Positions 10,965-22,625 are shown, counted from the stretch's first letter. The stretch: DNA of 64,000 bases from Odontocerum albicorne (GCA_949825065.1 OX463841.1:23510916-23574915), one strand, 5' to 3'. A program made the numbers and translations. Notes: generated from the letters alone by a model not told the origin.

Positions 10965-11215
10965 CTTGGGGCATATTGCCAGAAAGAATAACAAAAGTCT
11001 GGAGCTGCTGGCGATCACGGGTCAAGTTGAGAGAAAATGAGTGGAAAGTGTCCTATAAGATGGAAAGGTGTCTTGTATGATGAAGGATCAAATAAAGGAG
11101 TTAAACGCCGCATTCAAGATGACCCACAGCTGGAAAGCGTGGAGACAGGTGGTGCACCAAGTTCTAGGCATAGCGGAGAACCACGATGTTCTGTATTGAT
11201 CACACGATGAAGAAT
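10965..11215 (+). pseudogene. LINE ORF2 C-terminal fragment
   Basis: The + strand shows HILARKNNKSLELLAITGQV, then after shifts WSDQI-like and IAENHDVLY remains. A G-H-I-A-R...LE-L-x-x-x-G-x-V-E pattern followed by A-E-x-R-x-x-W is typical of LINE ORF2 tails in arthropods. Reading-frame breaks are present. Confidence 0.5.
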
Positions 11216-11239
11216 AATTGTTTTGTATTTACTTCAACT

Positions 11240-11370
11240 GAGTTATTTTTTTATTTTTCTCCTCGACCACGACTCCCATTTATGTTTGCATTATAAATTT
11301 GTTTGCTTAGTTTTTCGTACACATTCGTTTAACATGTCGAAACTACGTCGATGTGCTTTTTCTTTTAATA
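11240..11370 (-). pseudogene. LINE tail fragment (family L1)
   Basis: The sequence around CTCCTCGACCACGACTCCCA and the ...CATTCGTTTAACATGTCGAA... stretch matches, in antisense, the L1 tail that reads GHVERMN and then SGRRGRGRP-like residues elsewhere in the window. Confidence 0.5.
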
Positions 11371-11957
11371 AATTGTAATAATGCATTTGTGCACTATTTC
11401 GGTGAAAGTGCATTCTAATAATAGTGTAATCACAATAAACACCGCTTCGTTAAGACTTGTTGAAGCATTGTTTAATAGTTTCCGTTTCTATTTATGATCC
11501 GTCCGCAGAATGCACAGTCGCGTGCGGGTAACTTCGTATTGGATTCCATTCACATGTTCTGGCTGATAGGAGTCTTGTTTATCATATTTTCTCTTAGGGA
11601 ACACGGGAGAATAATCGTGATTGGAACTCTCGCGGAAGGAAAATATCTCGGAAATTATGATATGTTGGACTTATTTGTTACAACTAGCACAAAAATATTT
11701 GGTTATTAAACATTGCAAGTAAAAATTGAAAAACGTAAGGCCAAATTGTACTAAATTATATATATGGAAATAAAAATTGAACTTGGGAGATAAAATATAT
11801 AGGTAAGAGCTGCCTGTGCAGAAATCTATGGTGTGTGCAAGAAAATGGACTGAGCTTAATGGATTGGAAATTAATGCAAGGAAAACAAACATATTTTGGT
11901 TTTGTGGAGCGAATGAACCATTAGAGAGAGGCTTATCAAATATACAGGCCAGTAGTG

Positions 11958-12170
11958 CGTGATGACGATCTCTGTGATCCTGTTGGTAAAACGCTTGTCT
12001 TGCAACCTGGAAGCCGCGGGTTTGATAACGATTGATACCCAATTTTTTAAAAAAGGTTTCAGTATGCTTTTCATTTCTGCTTTTGTTAACATCTTTATGG
12101 TTGGTTTGAATAAATTGCCAATATATCCGCTTGGTTCTACTGTATACAAAAAAGTGTAATACAGCACTGT
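11958..12170 (+). mobile_element. tRNA-derived SINE (family S1), + strand copy
   Basis: The head is CTCTGTGATCCTGTTGGTAA (A box) with a degenerate B box (GGGTTTGATAACGA). The body has AAAAAAGGTTTCAGTATGC, then TTTATGGTTGGTTTGAATAA, and a 3' end TACAAAAAAGTGTAATACAG. Confidence 0.75.
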
Positions 12171-12801
12171 AAAGTATATGTGGTAGAAGTAGACTGGAAA
12201 TCGTGACTGTTACGAATAATTGATAAGAAGAATGTTGAGACAAGAATGTTGAGACAAGAAGGTATAATTTGTTATTAAATTCTTGAATTGTATCATAAAA
12301 TTTACCCTTCACTCTTATCATTTTTTCCTGTTTACAATCTCAGTATTTTCAAGAAAAAAAACTTTATTTATTTCCTCATATTGTTATTGAAAGACATGAA
12401 AAGTGTAAAAGTTGGTATTGAAAAGGCCCGTTTTTCATTGTAATTGTATTATTATATTACTCTTCCATGATATGCAGTATAAATGGTGACTTACTTGCAA
12501 CGTGGTAATCTCTTTCAAGCTATCAGAGAATTTATATTAAATTATTCAGTTCACTCTTTAAGACTAGATAGAACCTATTTTGGATTAGGATATTGAATAT
12601 TGGATCAGTACTTGACATATGTAGCATGTTCTAGTCATTTATAGATTGTGTAATTTTCAGTACTTTCTGAATTTTTTCGTAAATGTCTTGATAGTATATA
12701 ACAGACGTTTGCCAACAGTTGTAGAAGAATTTTGTTTTTATTGTCCAAAGTACAATATTTATAATTCATATTGTTTTGATGCAAAGGCGAAACGCAGAGT
12801 C

Positions 12802-12990
12802 CAAGTACATAACAATGCAAAAAAGGTACCCATTTTGTGGATATAGAAAACCGTTCGAAAATGCCTGTGGTGAAGTGGTCTCATTCCTTAAACACTAAAA
12901 CACTCCCCTAAAACATTCACATTCTTACATATATCTTAATCCTTAGCTATCATATACCTTATTCCAACCACATAAAAATCTTAACAATTG
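12802..12990. repeat. Dispersed repeat R1, copy 2
   Basis: It shares TTTTGTGGATATAGAAAACCG and AATGCCTGTGGTGAAGTGGT with 1437-1610. The preceding ORF (12646-12846) contains FCFYCPKYNIYNSYCF but matches nothing I know. Confidence 0.55.
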
Positions 12991-13414
12991 CATCAAAATC
13001 ATGTTCAACAATTCCTCGCTCTACCCTAACACCCGTAGCAGTCATTCACATACCTATGTGGAGACCTCTAAATTTTTCTTACCCTGTAAAAAAGCCACTT
13101 TTTACTGATTATTTAATTTCTGGTTCGACATTATAAATACCACCACTGCCCTTCTGGAATCTGCTATAATTTTTTGGCATAAAGAACTGCATAAATGTAA
13201 CTTATAATAATTCATTGTGGGTAGTGTACATATAATATTTAGTAAGTTTTTAATTTTTCATTTATTGCTTGTTTTGCCACGGTTGAAATTGGGACTAGGA
13301 TATTTTTTAACTGTTTTCAATGCAAAGTTATCCACCTCAAATTTTCTTATTTTTTTAGATTGATGATAATTTTCGTTTAGTTTTTATTTACCGAATGTAA
13401 TTTGATATTTTTAG

Positions 13415-13520
13415 AGGATTATGTAACCAAATACAAACATTTAAATCACTCAATATTTGATGAAATTGACATAGACTACCTTCAATGGGATAGCGTTAAT
13501 ATCTCCGCTTTGGAACAATC
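13415..13520 (+). CDS. Internal exon of GPR158-like class C receptor gene (Cache-proximal part)
   Basis: The acceptor is TTTGATATTTTTAG and the donor is a perfect GTAAGT. The 106-bp exon supplies two bases (AG), 34 codons beginning DYVTKYKHLNHSIFDEID and ending NISALEQ, and two bases (TC). The TC joins the A that opens the exon at 24484, giving Ser and keeping the frame open. The composition (mixed acidic, aromatic and hydrophobic residues, no stops) looks like a folded extracellular domain. By position it would be the end of the Cache domain ahead of the cysteine-rich linker. An AAGTC microsatellite starts inside the donor site itself. The call depends mainly on joining the two downstream exons, because this exon alone carries no family signature. 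Confidence 0.62.
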
Positions 13521-13521
13521 G

Positions 13522-13551
13522 TAAGTCAAGTCAAGTCAAGTCAAGTCAAGC
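13522..13551. repeat. AAGTC microsatellite at the 5' splice site
   Basis: Five to six tandem AAGTC pentamers begin in the GTAAGT donor of the exon ending at 13520. The first pentamer supplies positions +3 to +6 of the donor consensus. Confidence 0.9.
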
Positions 13552-14440
13552 CGAATTAGCGTAGAATTACCGCTCGACTCGGAGGCGCCTCTCCATTCTC
13601 CCTCTTGAGACCAATTTTCAATACCTGTTAAAAATAACAAATTATAATTATTCGTAAAATATTACCATAATTGAATTATCAAGTATCTTTCAAAGAAGTT
13701 TCATAAAAAATATTTTAATAATCAGAAGAGCACAGCCTTCGAAAAATTGAAAAAGAAAGAACGCTATGAAAACTCATGGAAATAATGCTTTTAGAAAGCA
13801 AATAAAGTAAGAGTCAAAATACAATATAGTGTTGTTAGCATTTTATGACTATAACAATAAAAAAATAAAAATCTTCCGTACATTTTTTTCACCGCAGGGA
13901 AGAGAGTTCGATTTCTGCGACACCTTTATATGGGTTTTAGGAAAAATGAGTTTTTCCAATGACTCTTTCCTACAGTTTTTAAATGGGTATGTTTGACCAC
14001 TACTTAAGCGTTAGAAATCTACGTACCTGAACCTCTACTCGTAGATACACAAATTACACTCAGGAAAAATGGCTAACTCCTTAGCCATTTGTTGATTGAC
14101 AAACTTTTGTTTAATTCACCTAGCAATTAGTTAGGTCATCGCGAATTAAGATTGTTTTTAATAACTTATTCACAATCTTAGCTATTAAGAACATCACCAC
14201 TCGCACACGGAATGACTTTGTTGAACGATTTTTTCGATATTGATATCTTCCATATCTCAGTGAATTAATAAGCTTTGTTGACATAACCAAGCCAATTCAC
14301 TGGGAAGCTAGAATAATATTTTTTCTATTATATTAAGCTTGAGTAATTATTTTTCTTATTTTTATATATATTTTTTCTAATATCATTCATTTTGTTTGAT
14401 GTGATTCGGTAAAATCGGTATCAAACGGAAAATAAATAAA

Positions 14441-14764
14441 ATTAAACCTACGAATGTTAAACGAGGATAGTACCTTCTGCAACTTCATGTGTAAATTAAA
14501 CCTACGAATGTTAAACGAGGATAGTACCTTCTGCAACTTCATGTGTAAATTAAACCTACGAATGTTAAACGAGGATAGTACCTTCTGCAACTTCATGTGT
14601 AAATTAAACCTACGAATGTTAAACGAGGATAGTACCTTCTGCAACTTCATGTGTAAATTAAACCTACGAATGTTAAACGAGGATAGTACCTTCTGCAACT
14701 TCATGTGCAAATTAAACCTACGAATGTGAAACGAGGATAGTACTTTCTGCAACTTCATGTGTAA
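14441..14764. repeat. Minisatellite, 54-bp unit x 6
   Basis: Units start at 14441, 14495, 14549, 14603, 14657 and 14711 with ATTAAACCTACGAATGTT. The unit is 18 codons and stop-free in two frames, so 91- and 123-codon repetitive ORFs appear on the two strands. I treat these as artefacts of the array. Confidence 0.93.
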
Positions 14765-15159
14765 ATTAAAATTTATTAAATTTATGGGTTTTGGTTATCC
14801 ATCTATTTAACACACCGCCCCGTAGCTGGTCAGTCGGAGTGTAGAGAATTGTGCCCTCCGCATGCTCCAAGCTGCTCAAAGGAGTATGAGCGATTATACG
14901 AGTACTGCATTGTTTATATTGAAGCTCATTCAATGATTATATGCACTATGGGAAAACATAATTACGTTGAGGAAAATAGCATTTAATACTTAATAAGTAT
15001 AAATATAATAAAACGAATGATTTTATAATTCATATCAATTTATACATTTATAAAAACTAAAAAAATGCCAGAAATATTCCCACTGTTCAGGAAAAATATT
15101 TTGTAAATTTTAATGTTTGAAAAAACAATCATGATACAGCACTGAGTTCATACATTCGC

Positions 15160-15215
15160 ATGCTACCACTCAACATGTCCGAATTGATGGACATGTTGAA
15201 TAGCGTGGCCAGAAG
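15160..15215. repeat. Single dispersed copy related to the 62-bp unit
   Basis: GCTACCACTCAACATGTCCG and ATGGACATGTTGAATAGCGT share the core of the 7773-8206 unit (GATG..GGACATGTTGAAGAGC..GG). Confidence 0.5.
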
Positions 15216-15299
15216 ATAAAAATTTATCGAGCCTTCTAGTTAAGAACTACTAAAGTAGCCAAATAACTCTCAGTTCGCTATCGTACGTGCTGGATATAC

Positions 15300-15499
15300 N
15301 NNNNNNNNNNNNNNNNNNNNNNNNNNNNNNNNNNNNNNNNNNNNNNNNNNNNNNNNNNNNNNNNNNNNNNNNNNNNNNNNNNNNNNNNNNNNNNNNNNNN
15401 NNNNNNNNNNNNNNNNNNNNNNNNNNNNNNNNNNNNNNNNNNNNNNNNNNNNNNNNNNNNNNNNNNNNNNNNNNNNNNNNNNNNNNNNNNNNNNNNNNN
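15300..15499. other. Assembly gap (200 N)
   Basis: Two hundred consecutive N bases form a scaffold gap of probably nominal size. Open frames predicted through it have no meaning. Confidence 1.
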
Positions 15500-15649
15500 A
15501 GGATACATACTCGTATATGATTATCCTGTATATATGTACAAATGTGTAATACACCAATTCGAAGTAAAATCAATCAATAATAAAAAATAAATAAAATGAT
15601 AATAGTACGAGTAATTATAAAACGATAATCCATATACTCGAAGCACCGT

Positions 15650-15722
15650 TTCGAGAACGCATTTTACTTAAGAGCACTCGAACTCGGGATTCGAACCCAC
15701 TTTTGTTGACAGATTAAAAATA
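15650..15722 (-). mobile_element. SINE family S3 fragment, - strand
   Basis: AAGAGCACTCGAACTCGGGATTCGAACCCACTTTTGTTGACA contains a tRNA-type B box on the - strand (GGGTTCGAATCCCG). It matches the S3 copies at 32895-32990 and 58745-58830. Confidence 0.5.
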
Positions 15723-16009
15723 TAACAAAATAACAATAAATAAGTTGATTATAAGGATAGGAAGCTAGTGGTGGTGGCTTAACATATAACTTGTAACATA
15801 AAAATAGAATCTCTCGCAAAGGAATATTATAAAAATAGGGAACATAACAAAAAATGCTTTATATAAAATATAATAACTAGTCTCCCAGTTAAGACCTTAG
15901 ATTAAAGAAATGCTTGAGAAGGGCCCTCCAGAATTCATCACCTTTAAAAATATCCAAAAAACGAAATATATATTTATGGAATAAACATATTTAAATGCAG
16001 AATAACATA

Positions 16010-18420
16010 TTTCTTTATTCATTTGGTCAAAATCGAATCGAATTCTTTCAGTGATTTTTCCTGATTGGGTCCAGAATCAATTTTAATTCCAGTTGAAGCA
16101 ATTGTCAAAGCGACGTTTCCTTTACTACGTACTGTACTAAAAAGGGTTTTGTATAAATACATTATGTCTTTCCACTTCCACCTGGACCATTTATAAAGAA
16201 GCATGGGTCCGGAAAGTCATCATTATTTGATGCTTCTATGATTGTATCAAATGAATGTTTTTTTCAAATCAAATAAATTTCCTTTCCTTTTTGTTATGGA
16301 GTACGTCAAAGAGATGTTGAGAATTTCCTTGTATTTCTTGTGGAGCTAGTAGTCCAAAATCATCACATTTTTTATAACTATCAGGGAAAACTTTTTGTAT
16401 TTGTATACGTACCATGTTTTCACAATTGATACAATTATCTAAGTGGTCAAAATAAGAAGCGACAGTAACTAAATATTTGATATGGCTAAATATTTGTTTC
16501 ACTTATTTTTCGGTCGTGTGTGCACTCATAATGCGAATGACAATAAATATATTTTTTGTACAATGTATTTCGAAATTAGAACACCTGCACAGTAGATCTA
16601 CTCATTCTTGCAAATTTCGAAATTATCACCAAATTATATGTATCCGACGTACTCGTATCATACGCCTTTCTAACAGATATTGAAGACACAACAAACAAGA
16701 CATCATACAAGGTCCTGCTTTTCCCCATATTTTGGGTAGCTATGAAAATTCTTGATAGTTGAATTCTTTCAGATATCTTTTGTGGCATTAATTATCTTTC
16801 ATGCATGGTAAGTTAATATTGAATGTAGCACGTGGACCATGTTCCATATACATTTTCACGATTTCAAACAATTTTTGGATTCACTGTGAGCAAGAAATGT
16901 TTGCACTTACGATCCTACTAATATCAAGTTTTGTTCGTATTTTAGAATCCATTGACAAAGTAAGAGTATATGCGCATGAAGTAAGTCACATTATAGGAAC
17001 TCTATCATTTGGATAAAGTCTATAACAACACCAAAAAGGTTCCGTTTAATAATATTGTCCAACATTTCAGCATGTTTTATTTCGAATACCTGAACAGGTA
17101 TACTACTAGTATATCTGGTCTGTATTCAGGTCATTGCTTTTCTTCTAGTATGTTATGAATCTCCGGTTAGACGGAATTACATGTAAAAGTTATAAATAGA
17201 TTAGGTTTCCCAAACTTTCGAACAATTGTCATACCATATTAATAGTTTTGTTGCGTGTATCTAGGACTCTCTGGAAAAGTCGATGGAAGAATTCTCGTCT
17301 TCCTTCTCTCAAGTTCTGATTCTCAGCTCTTGGTTTTACTGCATCTAATAGTACACGACACATTTCAGCTCGTAGGTCTTTCTGATTCTGATTTGACATA
17401 GGCGTCTACTACATATTATTGAAACAATTTTCTACTACTGTGAAGTAGACTAAAACCGTGCCTTAACGCATTCGATATGCCGAGAATCGCAATAATGTTA
17501 CTCGGCAACATTTCGTGATTTTTCGCTTTTTAGATATTTCAGATTCTTCTGTCATCCGCCTTCTTTTTTCAGCAAAAGCAACAGATACAGAGGTGATAAA
17601 ATTCTGCAACCATCACCGGTGAGATATATACATATATCTCTATTAGCAGGTGGTCCTCCAAATCTTCTCGAATAAAAATTGCAGCTACCTCTCTTCTTGG
17701 AGTAATAGCATAGTCATTTGTCCAAATCTGGATCTTCCATAAACATCATGGGCACAATGTTCGGTGGTCCTTGATTATTTAATGCATTTGTCTATGTGAG
17801 TCGGCAATTGGATTGGCTTGTCGTAGCATCTCAACCAATTTTTGGAGTAATTCGGGTACAAGTTCTTTGTTTAATGAATTGTCAAAGTTGTCCATAACCC
17901 GGACTACTTGTTTCATTTGGGTATGGTGGGGAGACAAAATTTAAAATTTGCCCCCATATTTTAAAACAATATGGACCTTTATCTGGCGGAGGTTGGATAT
18001 TTGAACCCATTAATGCAAACACCATTACCGAATTATTTGTTCTTACTTATTTCTTTAGTTGTTTTCGGTTCGTCTATCCTCTGGTAGCAGTTGTAACAAT
18101 TTGGGTGACTGATAATGGGTTTAGTGAAACCTTTGCATTGTGGGGGTATTTAGTAAATTTATTCATTGAGTTAATTTCTTCTATCCAATATGCCATTTGC
18201 CTCTCACTGCTAATGGTTATTGTTGATCGAAAATGTTAACTTCAATTTGATAAAACCTACTGCGTTTAGTTCTCTAATCTAAGCGAATTTTTTTTCCACA
18301 ATGGCCTCTACCTCTCATTGTTTCCATAGAGTTTAATTCCGTTTTCAAGTTTCTTTCTTCAGTTATCTGACGTTTCATCATCGTTTCTAAGACTTATCTC
18401 TCATTTGGACCTTTCTGTTC
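16010..18420 (-). pseudogene. Decayed Helitron Rep-helicase gene
   Basis: Read on the - strand, successive pieces in all three frames follow the order of an insect Helitron polyprotein. They are: PPPDKGPYCFKIWGQ and VSPPYPN near 18020-17930; ELVPELLQKLVEMLRQANP near 17870-17800; ITPRREVAAIFIREDLED plus PPANRDI near 17720-17620; YVKSESER, RAEMCRVLLDAVKPRAENQN, ILPSTFPESPRYTQQNY and MTIVRKFGKPN from 17410-17200; an IVSA...LFEIVKMYMEHGPRATFN-like Rep segment near 16920-16820; and the helicase Walker A FINGPGGSGKT at 16197-16165, followed by TVRSKGNVALTIASTGI. Many frameshifts and stops are present. The region where the Rep HUH site should sit (near 17000) is too eroded to show it. The gene ends soon after Walker A, so most of the helicase is missing. 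Confidence 0.85.
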
Positions 18421-18644
18421 TTCTAAATTTTTACACCCTCTTACGGCATCGTATAAAACAAATAAATTATTAAAAACACTTAAAAATGCATAATTAAACA
18501 ATTGAAGATCATACTCGTAAAATTCATACAGTTCATACCAAAATGAAATTGGAATTACTCCTCACAATTGAAATATCTTGAAAATTGTATTGCATCATAA
18601 AAAATAGCTACATGCTCGTAAAACATAGAAAGAACACTATAACT

Positions 18645-19035
18645 TTAACCTTTTGCCATCTGACGGTACAAATTTGTACCACCAGATTTAAACGTTCATT
18701 CTAGCATTATACATCAAAATTTGTTTGGTCAATCCCTGTCATCACATATTTGTACTAATATTTTACAATGCAAACAGTATTGGAACGTGTATTTATTAAA
18801 AATGCCACCAGGTATCTCAGATGAATGTTGACTGTCACACTGATTGGACGCATGTTTTATTGTTCATTTTTTAATATAAAAATATTAATGAAAATGTCAG
18901 GTAAGTGTGTTTATTGAATGTAGAAGTTCATTAACATTTGGTTTTGTAAAATTGATTGATATAATAATACGATTGTTCAAAACATATTTGTCGTTTTTTT
19001 TATGCCTTTGTTCACTGACGGTACAAATTTGTACC
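18645..19035 (+). mobile_element. Possible piggyBac-like end with repeated palindrome
   Basis: TTAA at 18645-18648 is followed by CCTTTTGCCATCTGACGG, similar to piggyBac-type termini (TTAA target, CC-y-TTTG). The 16-bp palindrome GGTACAAATTTGTACC follows at 18665-18680 and recurs at 19020-19035 in the same context (CTGACGG...ACC). No transposase is visible. Confidence 0.35.
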
Positions 19036-19444
19036 ACCCTTTTTTGGATGACTTAGAATAAAAAAAAAAAAAAAAAATTGAATCCCTCTCTAACATCCTA
19101 CTACAAGAGATATTTAACAAAAAATGCAATAAACAAGTTATTTCTATGTTCAGGTAACAAAGGGTGAATATATTCAAAACTTATACATAACCTAATCCAT
19201 TAGAACACTTTTAAATACTCGTATAAAGGTAAATCAGATAAAGGTAAATTAGAGTAAAAAAAATACGAAAAAAAATATATCATTATATTCTTTTGAAAAA
19301 CCAACAATATTTCCTACTATCTTTATTTTTTTATTTAAATTTGAATTAAATTGTAAATTTTGTTACATATGTAAAATTATTTGTTTCTTGACAAAAATAC
19401 CTTTACAAATGATATAATAAGAATATACTCGTATATTCTATTGT

Positions 19445-19500
19445 ATATCAACGGTCTGCAAACTATGGTACGCATACCATGAGGGTTACGTGAGCCCCAG
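19445..19500. mobile_element. hAT-like terminal fragment (candidate)
   Basis: GGTCTGCAAACTATGGTACG followed by CATACCATGAGGGTTACGTG resembles hAT non-autonomous ends and the stretch at 8480-8560. Confidence 0.25.
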
Positions 19501-19824
19501 TCTAGTGGTAGGGTAAGCAAGCAAACATCAAAATATTGAAGTTCCATACAACTTCGACATAATTTACATGTTAAGACCCGCTTGCTCCAACAATATTTAT
19601 CGAGGAAACCTCGAGTTACCCAGTTAAAAGAATAAAATGCATCGCACCTCAAAAATTTGCTCCGCTAACCCGGGTTAACGCTTATACTCGTATGTTTAAT
19701 TTATATTATTAGTGTAGAGAAAAAACTTTGTAATATCAAAATAACATAAACGAAAAATAATCAACATAAATTAAGATAGTCAGGTGAGGGAAATGGAGAT
19801 TGGACAAAAACTCACTTTCTGACC

Positions 19825-20260
19825 ATATTTATGTCGGTCATCCTCTACCACGACTCCCACTCATTGTATTGTTTTACACTTTCGTTGTATACATCAGGTT
19901 TATTACCATGTGACAGCCTCTTCCAACCAACCAGAAATATGTTAAATGGGCCTTAAGTGAAAAGCAGACTAGAGTCCCTTTTCAAAAAAATCTGCGTTCA
20001 ACGGGATTTGAACCCGCATCCTCCGGATTGGGAGACAGGCGTCTTACCAACCGTTTTATCAGTCTTTTGTCACTCATTCGTTTAACATGTTCAAACCGCC
20101 TCAAGGTGGTATTTTTCATTCCACTCAATAAAACAGTAATAAGCTCACGTTCATCCTTAATAATAACATATCTTATTCTGTCATACATTGACATATCATA
20201 TATTTTTTCGGAGCACGATACTGTTCAGTTCGAGTACATATGTTTTCAATGTGTTTAATT
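19825..20260 (-). pseudogene. LINE tail (family L1) split by a SINE
   Basis: On the - strand, 20240-20065 reads MSMYDRIRYVIIKDERE and then TLRRFEHVKRMSDKRLIKRL, the L1 ORF2 tail. Its continuation (antisense of GGTCATCCTCTACCACGACT) lies at 19836-19870. The intervening 19872-20055 is an S1 SINE, which must be the younger insertion. Confidence 0.65.
19872..20055 (-). mobile_element. SINE S1, - strand, nested in a LINE tail
   Basis: On the - strand it has A box TTGGTAAGACGCCTGTC, B box GGGTTCAAATCCCGTTG, the body with TTTCTGGTTGGTTGGAAGAG, and a 3' end GTATACAACGAAAGTGTAAA. It is one of the best preserved S1 copies. The first bases of the head are missing or replaced by LINE sequence. Confidence 0.82.
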
Positions 20261-20994
20261 CTTCGAAGTCACGAACACTTTCAACATATATTGACCCAAC
20301 TGAATAGAAATTCTAAAAGCGGCATGAATATTTCAACTAATGATGTGAAACGTGGAGAGGGTGCTCAATACCGAGTTAAACATTGTGTTTAACTTAACGA
20401 CATTCTGAGTGTTATAATTCGATGGAAAAGGCCGTAATAGCGGTCAGCCGCGCTAGAAATGGCGATGATGATATGGCCAGAAACATTCATCAGAAGCAAT
20501 ATCGAAAATTGCTTCAATTTCATTTTAGTTTCTGTGACTCGGCAAAACCGGAAAATGGAAGCTTTATTGTGAAATGATTCCTTTACTGTAACAAAACGTA
20601 AATAATAAAAACAAAATAAAAAAATATATAAAAATAGGCGATGTTTCGCGCCTATTTGGGTATGAATAAAATATTTCGATTGCCTTTTTATTAAATAAAT
20701 ATACGAATTATTTGTATACTTATTATGTACCTTAAACCGATTTTTCTATAAGAATGAGTTTTACTACCTTTTTTATAGAATTTTAAATGATTAAATTGTA
20801 ATTAAATCTTATAGGTTTATTATATTCTATATAAAGTACAATTTAGTCAAGAAATATGTTCTTAAATAAATAAATTCCTCAAATCTGTCTACTGTGCAAA
20901 GATTTTAAAATATATACAGTACATGTATGTCATCACGCCGTGTTTTTCGCGAGGTATGCAGAGATATTACAACTCCATATTAATCCTTGCAAAC

Positions 20995-21350
20995 AACTTT
21001 CATATTAATACATCTCGTTATGCACAATCTTCCATTATTCAAATTTTCTCTTTTATCTTCTTTCAAAATCTGGTCCATTTGATCTGTTCACGTTTCCATC
21101 GGTCTACCTCTTTCATATATACGTTGTATACAGTTCAGTAATTTTTTTATTAATTCTCTCCACATATCCAACCAATTGGAATGCTCCTTTCTTCATTTTA
21201 CTTAAAATACTCATTTTATCTATGCATATGTTTTCATTCCGCCGTCTTTATACATTGACACTCCACATTTTTTTAGGGTACATATCACCACAGCATTAAC
21301 TTTACTTTCATCCTTTTGCCAAGTTTAAGCTTCACTTCATACTTTTATTT
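20995..21350 (-). pseudogene. Weak LINE tail remnant
   Basis: It is antisense-like L1 tail sequence (pyrimidine-rich, with CATATCCAACCAATTGGAAT in place of the GHVERMN codons). It is strongly diverged and uncertain. Confidence 0.3.
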
Positions 21351-21383
21351 GGTCACCAATGTTTTAATATACGAAATAATAAC

Positions 21384-21575
21384 GACTTCAGTGGCCTGGT
21401 CGGTAAGACGCCTGTCTGAAATTTGAGGCTGCGGGTTTGGTTATCGGACCCGACTTTTAAAAATGGTTCCAGTCTGGTTTTCATTTTGAACCTCTATAAC
21501 ATATTTTAGCTGGCTAGAAGATATTCTTACAATGCAATAAACCCGCTAGCCTGTAGAGCAAAAGTGTAATACAAT
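21384..21575 (+). mobile_element. SINE S1, + strand copy
   Basis: The head is CTTCAGTGGCCTGGTCGGTA (A box) with a degenerate B box. The body has ATGGTTCCAGTCTGGTTTTC and a 3' end GCAAAAGTGTAATACAATAC. Confidence 0.75.
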
Positions 21576-22427
21576 ACAAAAATATATTTTTTTTATGTTC
21601 CAGTTCAGCGATAATAAAATGTGTCTATTTGGAAGTGAATTGTGAAAAGGAAAAAAAGTTTCACATTAATTTTGATAAATCGAATGAGTTATGTCTTAAT
21701 ATTATTATAATTGTCGGTTCAAACGAAAATTAAGAGTGGTCATAACTCTACTTTGAAGTGAAAACAATAATTAAATTAATGCTTGTCAGTGCAGAAATCG
21801 AAATTGTGTGATGTGAATTTTGTACGACATTTGGTAAAATATTTACATAAGCATTTATTATACTCGTATTTTTTACATGCGTGCATTTGTCTACTTATTC
21901 TAATGTTGATCTCAGCAGTTTTACAATTAGAAATTTTAGGTCGGTTTTGAATGGAGTAAGAATAATATATTATATTATATAAATCTAGTTTTTTGAAGTG
22001 GTTTGACAATGACTTTACTCTGTGACATTCTGATGGAACTGACAAATATTTACATTATAAAATGAGATCAAAAAATCTCTCACCCATTTTTAAGTTCTGC
22101 GTAAATATATCATATATTATTTTAAATATTTTTTTATTCAAAATTAATTGCGCTAACTTTACTAAGCGGAGTTAGCATTAATATACAAATATATAAAAAA
22201 ACCTTTGGTCAACATTAAATTTACCTTTTTTACAATAACATATATCTACACATCAATACATACATACAAACGCTCACAAATGCATCAGTATGATGAAAAA
22301 AAAAAACAAAATTGTACACCGTCTTTGCATATATAGTATAGTGTTTTCTTGAAATATTTTTATTTTTATCGAAGCTGGAAGCATGCAAAATATTTGGGCG
22401 TCAAGTAAACATGACTTCTCTGTACAC

Positions 22428-22625
22428 ATTTCGTTGTATATAATTCATCCAAGCGAACTTATTGCCATGGGGCAATCTGTTTCCACTAACCAGAAATATA
22501 TTTAAGAAGCCTTAAGTGAAAAGTAGACAGTAACTATATTTAAGATTTTTCAGATACCTAGAAGAATTAAATCCGCAATCACAGGGTCTGAAAACATGCG
22601 TCTTTCCAACAAAATCACAGAGTAC
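22428..22625 (-). mobile_element. SINE S1, - strand, diverged
   Basis: The 3' end (antisense CATTTCGTTGTATATAATTC), the AACCAGAAATATATTTAAGA segment and a degenerate head with GGATTTAATTC are recognisable. The B box is mutated. Confidence 0.6.

Larger units (their letters stand above)
5284..13414 (+). other. Proposed intron of the receptor gene (about 8.1 kb), repeat-rich
   Basis: It runs between the candidate exon at 5224 and the exon at 13415. It carries a 185-bp duplication, a short 37-bp array, SINEs, a 62-bp minisatellite, a small Helitron and LINE tails in both orientations, each listed separately. 5460-6650, 9760-10570, 11380-11950, 12180-12640 and 12990-13400 are AT-rich with no feature I can support. 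Confidence 0.42.

Noticed and set aside
14387..14758. 123-codon - strand and 91-codon + strand repetitive ORFs (18-residue repeats)
   Set aside because: The 54-bp tandem array is open on both strands. There is no non-repetitive coding sequence around it.
14810..14890. tRNA-like GTAGCTGGTCAGTCGGAGTG stretch
   Set aside because: It resembles an A box, but no B box follows within the right distance.
15250..15573. ORFs spanning the gap
   Set aside because: They run through 200 N and carry no information.
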